A stretch of 64,000 nucleotides of DNA, from NCBI RefSeq assembly GCF_011683955.1, contig NZ_JAAQPI010000016.1, positions 62,001 to 126,000 of the forward strand, given 5' to 3'. Each line of letters opens with the position of its first letter. Positions within the stretch are counted from its first letter, which is position 1. Positions 8,181 through 15,205 of this stretch are shown piece after piece. The notes under the pieces were generated by a model. That model saw nothing but the letters and a program-made list of their open reading frames with translations. It had not been told where the DNA came from and searched no databases. The DNA comes from Pseudomaricurvus alkylphenolicus. GTDB lineage: Bacteria; Pseudomonadota; Gammaproteobacteria; Pseudomonadales; Cellvibrionaceae. Made by a program: the position numbers and the translations under genes.

Positions 8181-8399
8181 TTAAATGGCCGTGGCCAATT
8201 GTTCGCTGTGATCGACGATGTTTTGTGCATGGTGAACGCGCTGCTCGAAACACATGGTTTCGCGCTTGCGAGCTTCTTCTTTTACCGCCAATCGGATACG
8301 CTCGATAACGTCCATTCGGGCGAGTTCGGGCGTCGCGCCGTAACCGGTAATTTCTTCTTCGCCAAAGGTCGCTTTTTCTTCGCAATTCGCTTTAATCAT
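8181..8399 (-). CDS. Hypothetical phage protein (72 aa)
   Basis: Small helical protein (LARMDVIERIRLAVKEEARKRETM) of unknown family. GAGG precedes the ATG. It lies between the regulator-like first gene and recT in the leftward operon. Confidence 0.65.
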   Translation of the reverse strand: MIKANCEEKATFGEEEITGYGATPELARMDVIERIRLAVKEEARKRETMCFEQRVHHAQNIVDHSEQLATAI

Positions 8400-8409
8400 T
8401 GCTGTTCCC

Positions 8410-8805
8410 TCAGTGCTTGTCGGTCAAAGAGAGTGGGGCGGTGCTACCAATCGCGTTCGCAATCGGTGCGATCTGCGTTAACAGCAAGGCGACTTCCACA
8501 CTGGTCAGGGTCTTCACGATCAAATTGCCTTGCTTGAGAAGAAGGCTGGCGAGTTGCGCTACCGTTCGAGGCTGCGGATTTTGGTCAGTCCATCCCGCCG
8601 GCGGCATCAACTTATCCAGCGCGCGGGCAAACGCCTTTTTGGAGTTACTGCAGGTGAAATTGAACTCCTCGGCGATCTGAGGGTGAGTCTTTCCGGCACA
8701 CCGACGAACGGCAACATCGCGCTCGATCTGCGTGATCTTCGGACTTCTCAATGTGAGGTGTTCAAACGTGGACTCAAACTGGCACTGCTGATCTGCTGCT
8801 TGCAT
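8410..8805 (-). CDS. Helix-turn-helix protein, first gene of the leftward operon (131 aa)
   Basis: Residues about 18-70 look like a LuxR/sigma-4 type helix-turn-helix (LRSPKITQIERDVAVRRC ... THPQIAEEFNFTCSNSKKAFARAL). It is the first gene behind pL, with AAGGAG before the ATG. In lambda this place holds the antiterminator N, so a regulatory role is plausible, but it does not look like N. DNA binding is inferred from the motif pattern only. Confidence 0.6.
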   Translation of the reverse strand: MQAADQQCQFESTFEHLTLRSPKITQIERDVAVRRCAGKTHPQIAEEFNFTCSNSKKAFARALDKLMPPAGWTDQNPQPRTVAQLASLLLKQGNLIVKTLTSVEVALLLTQIAPIANAIGSTAPLSLTDKH

Positions 8806-8838
8806 GGGTTAGCTCCTTGCTGCGTTACCATGTGAAAA

Positions 8839-8867
8839 ATATTAGCAATGCCGATAATTGGTGTCAA
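8839..8867 (-). promoter_or_regulatory. Leftward early promoter pL
   Basis: On the minus strand a perfect TTGACA (8862-8867) and TAATAT (8839-8844) are separated by 17 bases. The promoter drives the recombination operon. The spacer and -10 box overlap an operator-like sequence, and a second one overlaps the -35 end, so repression by CI and Cro is expected. Confidence 0.8.
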
Positions 8868-8902
8868 CACATTGCAGATAAATATTTTATCGGCACTGCT
8901 GC
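8842..8902. promoter_or_regulatory. Left operator region (three repressor-site-like repeats)
   Basis: Three related 16-base sites: TTAGCAATGCCGATAA at 8842-8857, AACACATTGCAGATAA at 8866-8881, and TTATCGGCACTGCTGC at 8887-8902 (inverted relative to the first). The site at pR, TTAGCATTGCAGATAA (10201-10216), shares the pattern TTA-n-C with a mirrored G-n-TAA. The arrangement at both early promoters is what CI/Cro operators look like. Confidence 0.65.
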
Positions 8903-8907
8903 GGCAT

Positions 8908-8936
8908 TTGAGTAGTGAGGATTGAGGGCTTATAAC
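8908..8936 (+). promoter_or_regulatory. Promoter for the 8984-9484 gene
   Basis: TTGAGT (8908-8913), a 17-base spacer and TATAAC (8931-8936) sit 48 bases before the ATG at 8984. It starts just beyond the third left operator, diverging from pL, so it may stay active in the lysogen. Confidence 0.55.
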
Positions 8937-8983
8937 TCAGGGAGAGGAGTACCAACCGCCCAGGGCGAAACTTAGGAGAGAGC

Positions 8984-9484
8984 ATGAAAAGGACGTTAAT
9001 CAACTGTATTGCTGTCGTACTGGCTGTTCAATCGACAACCAGCTTGTCGGAAGTAATCGTTACAGAAGACTTGGAGATCGAGGGGTTCTTCAACCGATTA
9101 ATCTATAGCCTGGACGACAAGGAATTCGTAGAGTCGCAGCTAGAAGAAGTTTCCAAGGAGTTGGATTCGCTCTGGTGTGAGAGAGAGCGTGATGTCGAGC
9201 TGATTAGAGAGGACAGAAGGGAGGCTCAACAATGGCGCCAGGAGCAACAGAAATATTATAGAGAGAATCCCGAGGCTAGGCCCTCAGCCGCAGAAGCGAA
9301 AGCACAGCGCCTCCGTGAAAAGGCAGACCATATTGAGTGGATTGGGCTTCTGAACGAGATAGAGAGGGACAGGGCAGTTAGGAGGGATCAACTGCTTGCC
9401 ATCAGAATTTTACTCTGGAATCAGCTTGATCGCAGGCTGTTCGACCTCCCACATTATTCGCGCTCAGCTTGCCCGCAGGACTAG
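8984..9484 (+). CDS. Secreted coiled-coil protein with its own promoter (166 aa), possible lysogenic conversion gene
   Basis: It begins with a signal peptide (MKRTLINCIAVVLAVQSTTSLS), then a largely helical, charged mature part with many Glu/Arg/Gln residues (about 45-150). AGGAGAG precedes the ATG. It is read against both the leftward operon and the repressor, from its own promoter, at the place where lambda has rex genes. Location and export suggest a function in the lysogen such as an envelope change or superinfection exclusion. No family recognised. Confidence 0.75.
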   Translation: MKRTLINCIAVVLAVQSTTSLSEVIVTEDLEIEGFFNRLIYSLDDKEFVESQLEEVSKELDSLWCERERDVELIREDRREAQQWRQEQQKYYRENPEARPSAAEAKAQRLREKADHIEWIGLLNEIERDRAVRRDQLLAIRILLWNQLDRRLFDLPHYSRSACPQD

Positions 9485-9499
9485 TTTGGTAGACTTCTG

Positions 9500-10165
9500 T
9501 TAAAGTTCCTCAGCTAGGCGGACCTTGGCCTTCCCGCAGCAAATTGCGCCCTTGAGGGAGATCGAGTCGGACCCATCTAAAAACTTGAGGGTTTCCTTGC
9601 CGGCACGGCTCATGTACACACCAACGTGAGTTTCGCCGTGATCCGGGAGATAGAAAACAGCTATCTTCCCGTGCTCGGGCGGAGAATCTGGATCGATAGC
9701 TAGCTGGCTCCCCTGTGCCGCCAGATCTCCAAGAGAATTGTCTTCAATTTCAATGGCATAGGCCTTAGAACCCAAAGAATACCCCTGAGGTTTCGGGATT
9801 CTCGCTTTGAACTCCACGAAATGTGGCGCTCCCTCTGGAATCCATTTGCCAACAACATCTAGATCAAGAAGCGGTATCGTAGGTGTGGCTGCAGGCACAC
9901 TCATAGAAGGGTCTATGTCAGTGACATCCACCATCAGAAGCTCAGCGAATTTGATTTTTGCATCGGTGTTGAGGGGCAAGGTGCCATTGATGTATTGCCC
10001 AAATGTGCCCTGGGATTTCCAGCCCATTTTGGCCGCTCCAGTCTCCTGAGTTAGCCCCAGCTCTTTTTTCTTAGAGAGCCAGATCCGCTTCAGGTTGTCG
10101 GCGATTTCCTTTTCTTCTTTTGTCAGGTCACGTCTTTTCATCCGGCAATTATAAGCAACGCTCAT
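9500..10165 (-). CDS. cI: CI-like phage repressor (221 aa)
   Basis: Maintains lysogeny by binding operators at pL and pR. The N-terminal part (about 15-80) is an XRE-type helix-turn-helix (LGLTQETGAAKMGW ... TFGQYINGTLPLN). The C-terminal part has the LexA/S24 fold pattern, with Ser144 in EDNSLGDLAAQGSQLAIDP at the catalytic place. The expected catalytic lysine is not seen: the strand HGETHVGVYM has Gly where the family has Lys. Start uncertain: ATG at 10165, or ATG at 10141. Confidence 0.85.
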   Translation of the reverse strand: MSVAYNCRMKRRDLTKEEKEIADNLKRIWLSKKKELGLTQETGAAKMGWKSQGTFGQYINGTLPLNTDAKIKFAELLMVDVTDIDPSMSVPAATPTIPLLDLDVVGKWIPEGAPHFVEFKARIPKPQGYSLGSKAYAIEIEDNSLGDLAAQGSQLAIDPDSPPEHGKIAVFYLPDHGETHVGVYMSRAGKETLKFLDGSDSISLKGAICCGKAKVRLAEEL

Positions 10166-10188
10166 ATTTCTCTACATTCTCAAAGCTG

Positions 10189-10217
10189 TTGACATAAATA
10201 TTAGCATTGCAGATAAT
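10189..10217 (+). promoter_or_regulatory. Rightward early promoter pR with overlapping operator
   Basis: A perfect TTGACA (10189-10194), 17-base spacer and GATAAT (10212-10217). The operator-like TTAGCATTGCAGATAA (10201-10216) covers the spacer and the -10 box, so repressor bound there would block RNA polymerase. It drives cro and the replication genes. Confidence 0.8.
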
Positions 10218-10236
10218 CCGCGAAACAGGAGTGCCC

Positions 10237-10449
10237 ATGAAACCAATCGACAAAGCAATTGAAATTGCGGGTGGGCAGACGGCTCTTGCTGACAAGCTTG
10301 GCGTAACACAGGGCTTTATCAGCCAGCTCAAAACCGGAGCTCGTCCGATTCCAGCCACCTTGTGTTCCGACATCGAGGAGGCGGTTGGAAGGGAAGTTAC
10401 CCGCGAAGACCTGCGACCTGATGTGTTTAAGCCATCTGACGCCGCATAG
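10237..10449 (+). CDS. cro: Cro-like repressor (70 aa)
   Basis: Small helix-turn-helix protein: AIEIAGGQTALADKLGVTQGFISQLKTGARPIPATLCSDIEEA fits a YdaS/Cro-type fold (about residues 7-50). CAGGAG lies seven bases before the ATG; an upstream TTG in frame falls inside the promoter -10 region and is rejected. It is divergent from the repressor and the first gene from pR, the classic position of Cro. Confidence 0.85.
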   Translation: MKPIDKAIEIAGGQTALADKLGVTQGFISQLKTGARPIPATLCSDIEEAVGREVTREDLRPDVFKPSDAA

Positions 10450-10454
10450 CCCAC

Positions 10455-10486
10455 AACCCGAATTCTCTCAGAGATTCGGGTTTTTT
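10455..10486 (+). terminator. Intrinsic terminator after cro
   Basis: CCCGAAT and ATTCGGG form a stem over a ten-base loop, followed by six T. It separates cro from the replication genes, so early rightward transcription must pass it by readthrough or antitermination. Confidence 0.75.
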
Positions 10487-10503
10487 AAAAACCTCGGACG
10501 ACC

Positions 10504-10626
10504 ATGTCTGGATGTACAGCTTCACAGGGGGAAGGGATGTTGAAGAAGCTTGGCAAACCTATTTCCAATCTAAAAGCGTTTTTGAAGCCGGTGTTGAGCG
10601 GAAGTTTTCTCACTAAATCGGTTTAG
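10504..10626 (+). CDS. Possible micro-protein at the cII position (40 aa)
   Basis: An ATG at 10504 opens a 40-codon frame; an internal ATG at 10537 follows a GGGGGAAGGG stretch and gives 29 aa. The peptide is basic, with alternating Leu/Lys (MLKKLGKPISNLKAFLKPVL). It is the only ORF in the gap between cro and the O-like gene, where lambda has cII, but it is not CII-like. Weakly supported. Confidence 0.3.
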   Translation: MSGCTASQGEGMLKKLGKPISNLKAFLKPVLSGSFLTKSV

Positions 10627-10678
10627 GAATTTAACACTTGCACGCCCGACTTTGGGCACACGGATCGAGGGAACTTGA

Positions 10679-11656
10679 GTGCAGTTTATCGTCAGCATTA
10701 ACCAGGTGAAAGCTTTGGAGTGGGGGCTCAATGCGCAGCAAGCCATTCTATTCGCTTGGTTGTATGGCGTCCCAGCCTGGGCAGATTGCGAAAAGATCGA
10801 TGGGGCTGCGTTTTTCAACGTGGCCAAGTCAAAAATTATCTACGATCTCCCAATTCTGACCGACAAGCCTGACACAGCGTACCGCCTACTCAAGCAGCTT
10901 CAAGGCTTCGGATTAATCAAAATCACTTCGAAAAATAATAAAACCTATTTCAGGATGCTGGACAAGGCCAAAGGCTGGAATTTCGAGGAGAAAGGGTCGG
11001 AAAAAAATCCGACCCTAGAGGCTAAAGGTCGGAAAAATATCCGATCTAAGGTCGGAAAAAAATCCGAGCCAGGGTCGGAAAAATCTCCGACGAATCCTAA
11101 TACTAATAATCCTGATATTAATGATCCTAATTCTAAAGGTTCATCTGGCGATGAACCCACCTCAAAGAAATTTCGTTTCACCGATGACGACCTGGTCGCC
11201 GCCCAATACATCTGGAAACTGGTTCACCGTCTCAACGACGAACACAAAGAGCCCAATCTGGAAAGCTGGGCCAACACTGTTCGCCTGATGCGCGAGCGGG
11301 ATAAACGCACTCACCGCCAGATTTGCGAAGTCTTCGCCTGGGCCAACCGTGACCACTTCTGGCAAACCAATGTCCTCAGCCCCTCGAAACTGCGTGAAAA
11401 ATTCGACGCCCTGTCGACCAAGATGAAGCAAGGAGCCGCCCATGCAACACATCAACAACCTCGTAAGCAATCCGCTGTCGACGAAAACAGCGCAGCCGCA
11501 GACGAATTCATCGCCAGGCTCGAAGGACAGAACCGAGTTCCTGAAGACCATGGCGGAGATGTGGAAGCTGTTGGGGGGAGCGCTGGGGGCGAGCTTCTTG
11601 ACGCAGTACGGGAAGGTGGGGGAGGAGACGTTCAACACCTGGTGCCAGCTGCTTAG
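10679..11656 (+). CDS. O-like replication initiator (325 aa)
   Basis: The N-terminal 110 residues have the winged-helix pattern of phage replisome organiser proteins (WGLNAQQAILFAWLYGVPAW, FNVAKSKIIYDLPIL, YRLLKQLQGFGLI). A low-complexity Ser/Lys/Gly/Asn linker (about 105-165) is encoded by the iteron DNA, and a second domain follows (about 170-255). Start GTG at 10679 after GAGGG. The last 72 codons overlap the P-like gene in another frame. It should bind the iterons and load the helicase loader. Confidence 0.8.
   Translation: MQFIVSINQVKALEWGLNAQQAILFAWLYGVPAWADCEKIDGAAFFNVAKSKIIYDLPILTDKPDTAYRLLKQLQGFGLIKITSKNNKTYFRMLDKAKGWNFEEKGSEKNPTLEAKGRKNIRSKVGKKSEPGSEKSPTNPNTNNPDINDPNSKGSSGDEPTSKKFRFTDDDLVAAQYIWKLVHRLNDEHKEPNLESWANTVRLMRERDKRTHRQICEVFAWANRDHFWQTNVLSPSKLREKFDALSTKMKQGAAHATHQQPRKQSAVDENSAAADEFIARLEGQNRVPEDHGGDVEAVGGSAGGELLDAVREGGGGDVQHLVPAA
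10995..11150. other. Probable replication origin inside the O-like gene: four iterons plus AT-rich stretch
   Basis: Four copies of GGTCGG-(A-rich)-TCCGA start at 10995, 11027, 11050 and 11073. Each is itself an inverted repeat around an A tract, and the last three are spaced exactly 23 bases apart. Directly after them (11092-11145) comes an AT-rich run with repeated CCTAAT/CCTGAT units, suitable for unwinding. This copies the plan of the lambda origin, which lies inside gene O. Confidence 0.8.
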
Positions 11657-12086
11657 CGATTTGACCTGCGACGAGCTGAAGGCTGGTTTTCGCGGGTACG
11701 TGCAAAGCGGTACAGAGTACGCACCGAATGTGATGGTGATTCGCAAGCACGCCAACGCGGCCAAGTCGGATCAGTTTCCACCAGCAAAACTGGCCTACGT
11801 CGAAGCGTGCCAGAAAGCGGTCCAGCCTCATCACCAGGACTGGAGCCATCGGGTTGTTTATCTGGCCGGTCGGGAAACGGGTTGGTTCAACCTTCGAACT
11901 CAACCTGAGAAGGAAATCTACTCGCTGTATGCCCGCAACTACGAAGTACTTTGCCGCCGCATTACCAACGGTGAAGACGTTGAGGTTGTGATCCCCCAGG
12001 GATTGCCGGAGAAAGTGGAGCGTCCGCTGAGCAAAGCGGAAAACAGTCGCAGGATGAAAAACCTAATCGACGAAATGGGCCTTTGA
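11442..12086 (+). CDS. P-like replication protein, helicase loader (214 aa)
   Basis: Resembles the lambda P family: the segment EFLKTMAEMWKLLGGA, TQYGK, and TFNTWCQLLSDLTCDELKAGFR is the family pattern, followed by a helical basic C-terminal part. Such proteins bring host DnaB to the origin bound by O. AAGGAG lies six bases before the ATG. The first 215 bases overlap the O-like gene in another frame, an unusually long overlap. Confidence 0.8.
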   Translation: MQHINNLVSNPLSTKTAQPQTNSSPGSKDRTEFLKTMAEMWKLLGGALGASFLTQYGKVGEETFNTWCQLLSDLTCDELKAGFRGYVQSGTEYAPNVMVIRKHANAAKSDQFPPAKLAYVEACQKAVQPHHQDWSHRVVYLAGRETGWFNLRTQPEKEIYSLYARNYEVLCRRITNGEDVEVVIPQGLPEKVERPLSKAENSRRMKNLIDEMGL

Positions 12087-12096
12087 GGACAGCACT

Positions 12097-12378
12097 ATGC
12101 CAGTTCGAGCCACCAGCAAAGCAGCACTACGCAGTATCCGAGAGTCGGGAAAGCAGAGCACGAAGAAGGGCCAAATGTACCTGTTTATCGTTCATAACCC
12201 TGGCTGTAGTCGTAACGACATTGAGCGTCATGGCTTTCGTCAGTCTTCCGTGGCTGGTCGTGTCAATGAGCTGATCAGCGAAGGCTTCGTAATCGAAGAC
12301 GGTTGCAAGCGCGACCCCATTACCCGTGAGTCTGTGAATTGCTTGTACCCGGCTCCAGAGAAGGGGATGGCGGCATGA
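12097..12378 (+). CDS. Winged-helix DNA-binding protein (93 aa)
   Basis: Residues about 25-75 look like a MarR-type winged helix (YLFIVHNPGCSRNDIERHGFRQSSVAGRVNELISEGFVIEDG). GAGGA precedes the ATG. It lies just behind the P-like gene and overlaps the next gene by ATGA. It may be a regulator or a replication accessory factor; the target is unknown. Confidence 0.7.
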   Translation: MPVRATSKAALRSIRESGKQSTKKGQMYLFIVHNPGCSRNDIERHGFRQSSVAGRVNELISEGFVIEDGCKRDPITRESVNCLYPAPEKGMAA

Positions 12379-12551
12379 ACAGCGCAGACTATCACCGCCT
12401 CCAACGTGTGGAGGGATTATGCCCCGAAGAAATACGCTGCGTCGATCGCTTCGAGTCTCACAGTGCGTTTTGCCATCGCATTGAAATCGAGAGAGCGGAC
12501 GTACTGGCCAGAGCTCGGGTTCTGGACAGCCAGAAGAGGACGAAGGCATGA
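12375..12551 (+). CDS. Hypothetical phage protein (58 aa)
   Basis: Coupled to the previous gene by an ATGA overlap, and to the next one likewise. Small soluble protein with His/Cys residues (SAFCHRIEIERADVLARARVL). No family recognised. Confidence 0.6.
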   Translation: MNSADYHRLQRVEGLCPEEIRCVDRFESHSAFCHRIEIERADVLARARVLDSQKRTKA

Positions 12552-12751
12552 AATTCAAATGCCCCCGAGCAAAACGAAAGATGGCGGTGGGTCCGGCAAA
12601 TTTCCTTGACGATGTGCTGGCGCTACCCGAGAGCGAGCAAAAAGCATTTGTGGATACAAATGTCCCTGACTCCATGGTTTCGACACTTCGGGTCCATGTC
12701 CGTATGCACAAACTCAAGCTGGCAAGACAGCAACAGAGGTTTCGGGCATGA
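12548..12751 (+). CDS. Hypothetical basic phage protein (67 aa)
   Basis: ATGA-coupled on both sides. Basic N-terminus (MKFKCPRAKRKM) and helical basic end (RVHVRMHKLKLARQQQRF). No family recognised. Confidence 0.6.
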   Translation: MKFKCPRAKRKMAVGPANFLDDVLALPESEQKAFVDTNVPDSMVSTLRVHVRMHKLKLARQQQRFRA

Positions 12752-13206
12752 GCGGCGACACGATCAACAGCGATACCAGCCTGCAGGTATTTATCAACAA
12801 GGTCAAAGGGCTCTATCAGAAGCACAAGTACATTACGTACAAGGAGCCTGCAATTGGACCTGACCGCAGCCTGGATCAAAATTCGCTGTTTCACGTCTGG
12901 CTGACCGAGTACGCAGCGCACTTGCTTTGCAAAGATAAGCGGGAGGTTACCCCGGGAGAAGTCGCCGGCATGAAGCGAGCCACCAAAGGGCGCTACTACG
13001 CCTACAGCGGCGCCGATTTCATGGTTCACGTTGTTACCGATCCGAAGACCGGTCGTCAGAAGAAAGATTACACCAGTTCTAAAAACTGGAAGCGCGGACA
13101 AATGTACGCCGTTCTGGAATGGCTGCAGATGGAAGGCGCTAATGATGGCGTCCTTCTGGAAGCGAAGGGCGAGTACGCGAAACTGAAGCGGCAGCAGGCC
13201 GCATAG
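12748..13206 (+). CDS. NinB-like recombination protein (152 aa)
   Basis: The block GPDRSLDQNSLFHVWLTEYA matches the signature of the NinB (lambda Orf) recombination-mediator family, which helps load recombinases on single strands coated by SSB; total length and the later EWLQMEGANDGVLL segment are also compatible. ATGA-coupled to the gene before. It lies in the nin-like block between replication genes and the late regulator, where lambda has ninB. Confidence 0.6.
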   Translation: MSGDTINSDTSLQVFINKVKGLYQKHKYITYKEPAIGPDRSLDQNSLFHVWLTEYAAHLLCKDKREVTPGEVAGMKRATKGRYYAYSGADFMVHVVTDPKTGRQKKDYTSSKNWKRGQMYAVLEWLQMEGANDGVLLEAKGEYAKLKRQQAA

Positions 13207-13214
13207 GAGGGGAT

Positions 13215-13433
13215 GTGTACCACGACGATAGACAGAGGGCTGGTTTGGCCTCTTCGGGTATGGGACTGCTGGGCTCGCACGCGCTGACGATTGCCCAACA
13301 GGATTCGGCGATTTACCAAGCTAGATTGCAGCAACAGGAATTTAGGAGAGAGCACCTCATGCAAGGAGCATCTGAACCGCAAAAAACAAATGAAGACGAA
13401 CTGCTTTTGCTGATGGAGGAGGAACTGACATGA
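13215..13433 (+). CDS. Hypothetical phage protein (72 aa)
   Basis: Start GTG at 13215 behind AGGAGGGG. Helical, Gln-rich middle and an acidic end (NEDELLLLMEEELT). It overlaps the next gene by ATGA. No family recognised. Confidence 0.55.
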   Translation: MYHDDRQRAGLASSGMGLLGSHALTIAQQDSAIYQARLQQQEFRREHLMQGASEPQKTNEDELLLLMEEELT

Positions 13434-13732
13434 AATTACCAAGCTACCACGAAGTGCTGACCATGGGGAAAGAGGCTGTCGAAAAAGCGTTGATTCCCGT
13501 GCGAGTAAAGAAGGCCAAGCAGCAGGCCAAACTGGAGATGTGCAAACTCGATGAGGACATCGCCGTTAAAGAGGCGAGGCTGAAAGAGATCTGCTGTCAT
13601 CAGGAACTGAATTTTCCATCGATCATTGAGCTGCAGAATGAAATAGGTTTGCTCAAGCGCAAGAAAAAACAGTATCAGGAAATTCTGAATCAGATGTTCC
13701 CTTCGGATAATCAGACCGAAAGCGAAGATTAA
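13430..13732 (+). CDS. Hypothetical coiled-coil phage protein (100 aa)
   Basis: Predicted to be mostly coiled coil (VKKAKQQAKLEMCKLDEDI ... LQNEIGLLKRKKKQYQEIL). ATGA-coupled to the previous gene. No family recognised; probably a small structural or adaptor protein of the replication/recombination block. Confidence 0.65.
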   Translation: MKLPSYHEVLTMGKEAVEKALIPVRVKKAKQQAKLEMCKLDEDIAVKEARLKEICCHQELNFPSIIELQNEIGLLKRKKKQYQEILNQMFPSDNQTESED

Positions 13733-13745
13733 GGAGAACTTCTCG

Positions 13746-13997
13746 ATGTCTGAAGACACCTTAGACGGCGTGATGCGGCGAATAGAGGGGGCGGACCCGA
13801 GCAGTCCGGTGGCGGTGTTTACCGTTCGCAGTGAGCTGAAGTTAAACGTGGTGCCGGCGAACACGTATGTCACGCAGCAGCTGATTGAGCGTGACGACCC
13901 GACTCTGGTGGGGGTGTTTGACGGTTCCATGCCGCAGGAGCCGATTCGCGTGCAGCTTCACCGGTCACTGCTTCAGTTTCGGCGAAAGACCCATTGA
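13746..13997 (+). CDS. Hypothetical phage protein (83 aa)
   Basis: AAGGAG precedes the ATG. Beta-type sequence pattern (VAVFTVRSELKLNVVP, TLVGVFDGSMPQEPIRVQL). It lies eleven bases before rdgC and is likely co-translated with it. No family recognised. Confidence 0.6.
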   Translation: MSEDTLDGVMRRIEGADPSSPVAVFTVRSELKLNVVPANTYVTQQLIERDDPTLVGVFDGSMPQEPIRVQLHRSLLQFRRKTH

Positions 13998-14007
13998 GGA
14001 GAGAGGC

Positions 14008-14922
14008 ATGTTTTTCAAAGACGCATTGATTTACCGATTTACGGAAGAGATACCGACGATTACTGAAAAGGCGCTGCAGGACAACGAGTTTACGCCCTGT
14101 GGCCGCCAAGACCGGAGCAAGTACGGGTGGGTATCGCCTGCGGACGATCTGTTTGATGAATTGATCGTGGAAGAGGGCAGCCTGACCATCATCTGCGCCA
14201 GGCGTGAAGAGAAGATTCTCCCAGTCACGGTGATTAACGAGAAGGTCAGAGAGAAGGTCCGCTATATCGAAAAGAGTGAGGACCGCCGCGTTCACCGCAA
14301 GGAGCGGGAGACGCTGAAGGAAGAAATCATCTTCGATCTGCTGCCCCAGGCGTTCACCAAGTCAACCTTGACCCACGCTTACATCGATCACAAGCAACAG
14401 ATACTGGTGATCAACACCGGCACTTACAGTAAGGCCGAAGAACTGATGAAGCTGCTGCGCGACAGTGTCGGATCATTGCCGGTCGTCCCCGTCCAAGTCA
14501 GCGAATCCCCAGCGATTACCATGACCAACTGGCTCAGGGGTGAACCCTTGCCCGAAGGCTTCGAACTGCTCAAAGCCTGCAACCTGGCCGAAATGCGTGA
14601 AGGCGGCTCCAAGGCACGACTGAAAGATCAGGAATTGCTGGCAGATGAAATCGAGCCACACCTCAACGCCGGCAAGCAAGTGGAAATGCTGGAGCTGGAA
14701 TACGACGAGCGGGTCAAGCTCAAGCTTCACGACGATCTGGCCATGAAGCAGTTGAAGTTCTCCGAGGACCTGATCAGCGAATCCGCCGACCGTTGCGACG
14801 GGGACAAGATTGCCCAGTTCAGGACCAACTTTGTACTGATGTCCGCGGCGATGCGGGATCTGTACAGCGATGTGCTGGGCGCGTTTGGTGGTAACCGGCC
14901 TGATCCGATGGAGGGCTTGTGA
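14008..14922 (+). CDS. rdgC: RdgC-like nucleoid/recombination-associated protein
   Basis: RdgC forms a dimeric ring around double-stranded DNA and restrains RecA. The 304-residue length and the pattern (MFFKDALIYRFT start, TPCGRQDRSKYGWVSP, ILPVTVINEKVREKV, HKQQILVINTGTYSKAEELMKLLRDSVGSLPV in parts, WLRGEPLPEGF) match RdgC well. GAGGAG precedes the ATG; the in-frame sequence upstream lacks a site. A phage copy could control RecA-dependent steps during its own recombination. Confidence 0.93.
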   Translation: MFFKDALIYRFTEEIPTITEKALQDNEFTPCGRQDRSKYGWVSPADDLFDELIVEEGSLTIICARREEKILPVTVINEKVREKVRYIEKSEDRRVHRKERETLKEEIIFDLLPQAFTKSTLTHAYIDHKQQILVINTGTYSKAEELMKLLRDSVGSLPVVPVQVSESPAITMTNWLRGEPLPEGFELLKACNLAEMREGGSKARLKDQELLADEIEPHLNAGKQVEMLELEYDERVKLKLHDDLAMKQLKFSEDLISESADRCDGDKIAQFRTNFVLMSAAMRDLYSDVLGAFGGNRPDPMEGL

Positions 14923-14923
14923 T

Positions 14924-15205
14924 ATGGGACATCCAACCATACCCATTGTTCGCATTGAACTGGATGGCTTCAAACAGTCGTTGCTCCATGCCTTTTCCGA
15001 GCATCAGCTGAGGATAGACGAGTATGTCCAGGCAGCAGTTGACGAGGCATGTAAGCCAGAGCGCCTGGAGGCCCTGATTAACAAGGAGGCTCAGGACTCA
15101 ATCGACAGCGCGATCAAGGAAGAGCTCAACAGATTCTATCGCTATGGAGAGGGGCGCGAAGCGATCAAAAAGGCTGTGGCTGAGACTTTGGAGCAGCGAG
15201 GATGA
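14924..15205 (+). CDS. Hypothetical phage protein (93 aa)
   Basis: Helical acidic protein (LLHAFSEHQLRIDEYVQAAVDEAC). GGAGG lies upstream of the ATG, inside the end of rdgC. It overlaps the next gene by ATGA. No family recognised. Confidence 0.6.
   Translation: MGHPTIPIVRIELDGFKQSLLHAFSEHQLRIDEYVQAAVDEACKPERLEALINKEAQDSIDSAIKEELNRFYRYGEGREAIKKAVAETLEQRG

Noticed and set aside
10995-11091. CRISPR-like look of four spaced repeats
   Set aside because: Spacers are only 4 to 13 bases, there are no cas genes, and the repeats sit in a coding frame of a replication gene, so iterons explain them.
12127-13101. 324-codon minus-strand frame opposite four coupled plus-strand genes
   Set aside because: The plus-strand genes are ATGA-coupled with good starts and one has a NinB-like block; the minus frame has shadow-type composition.
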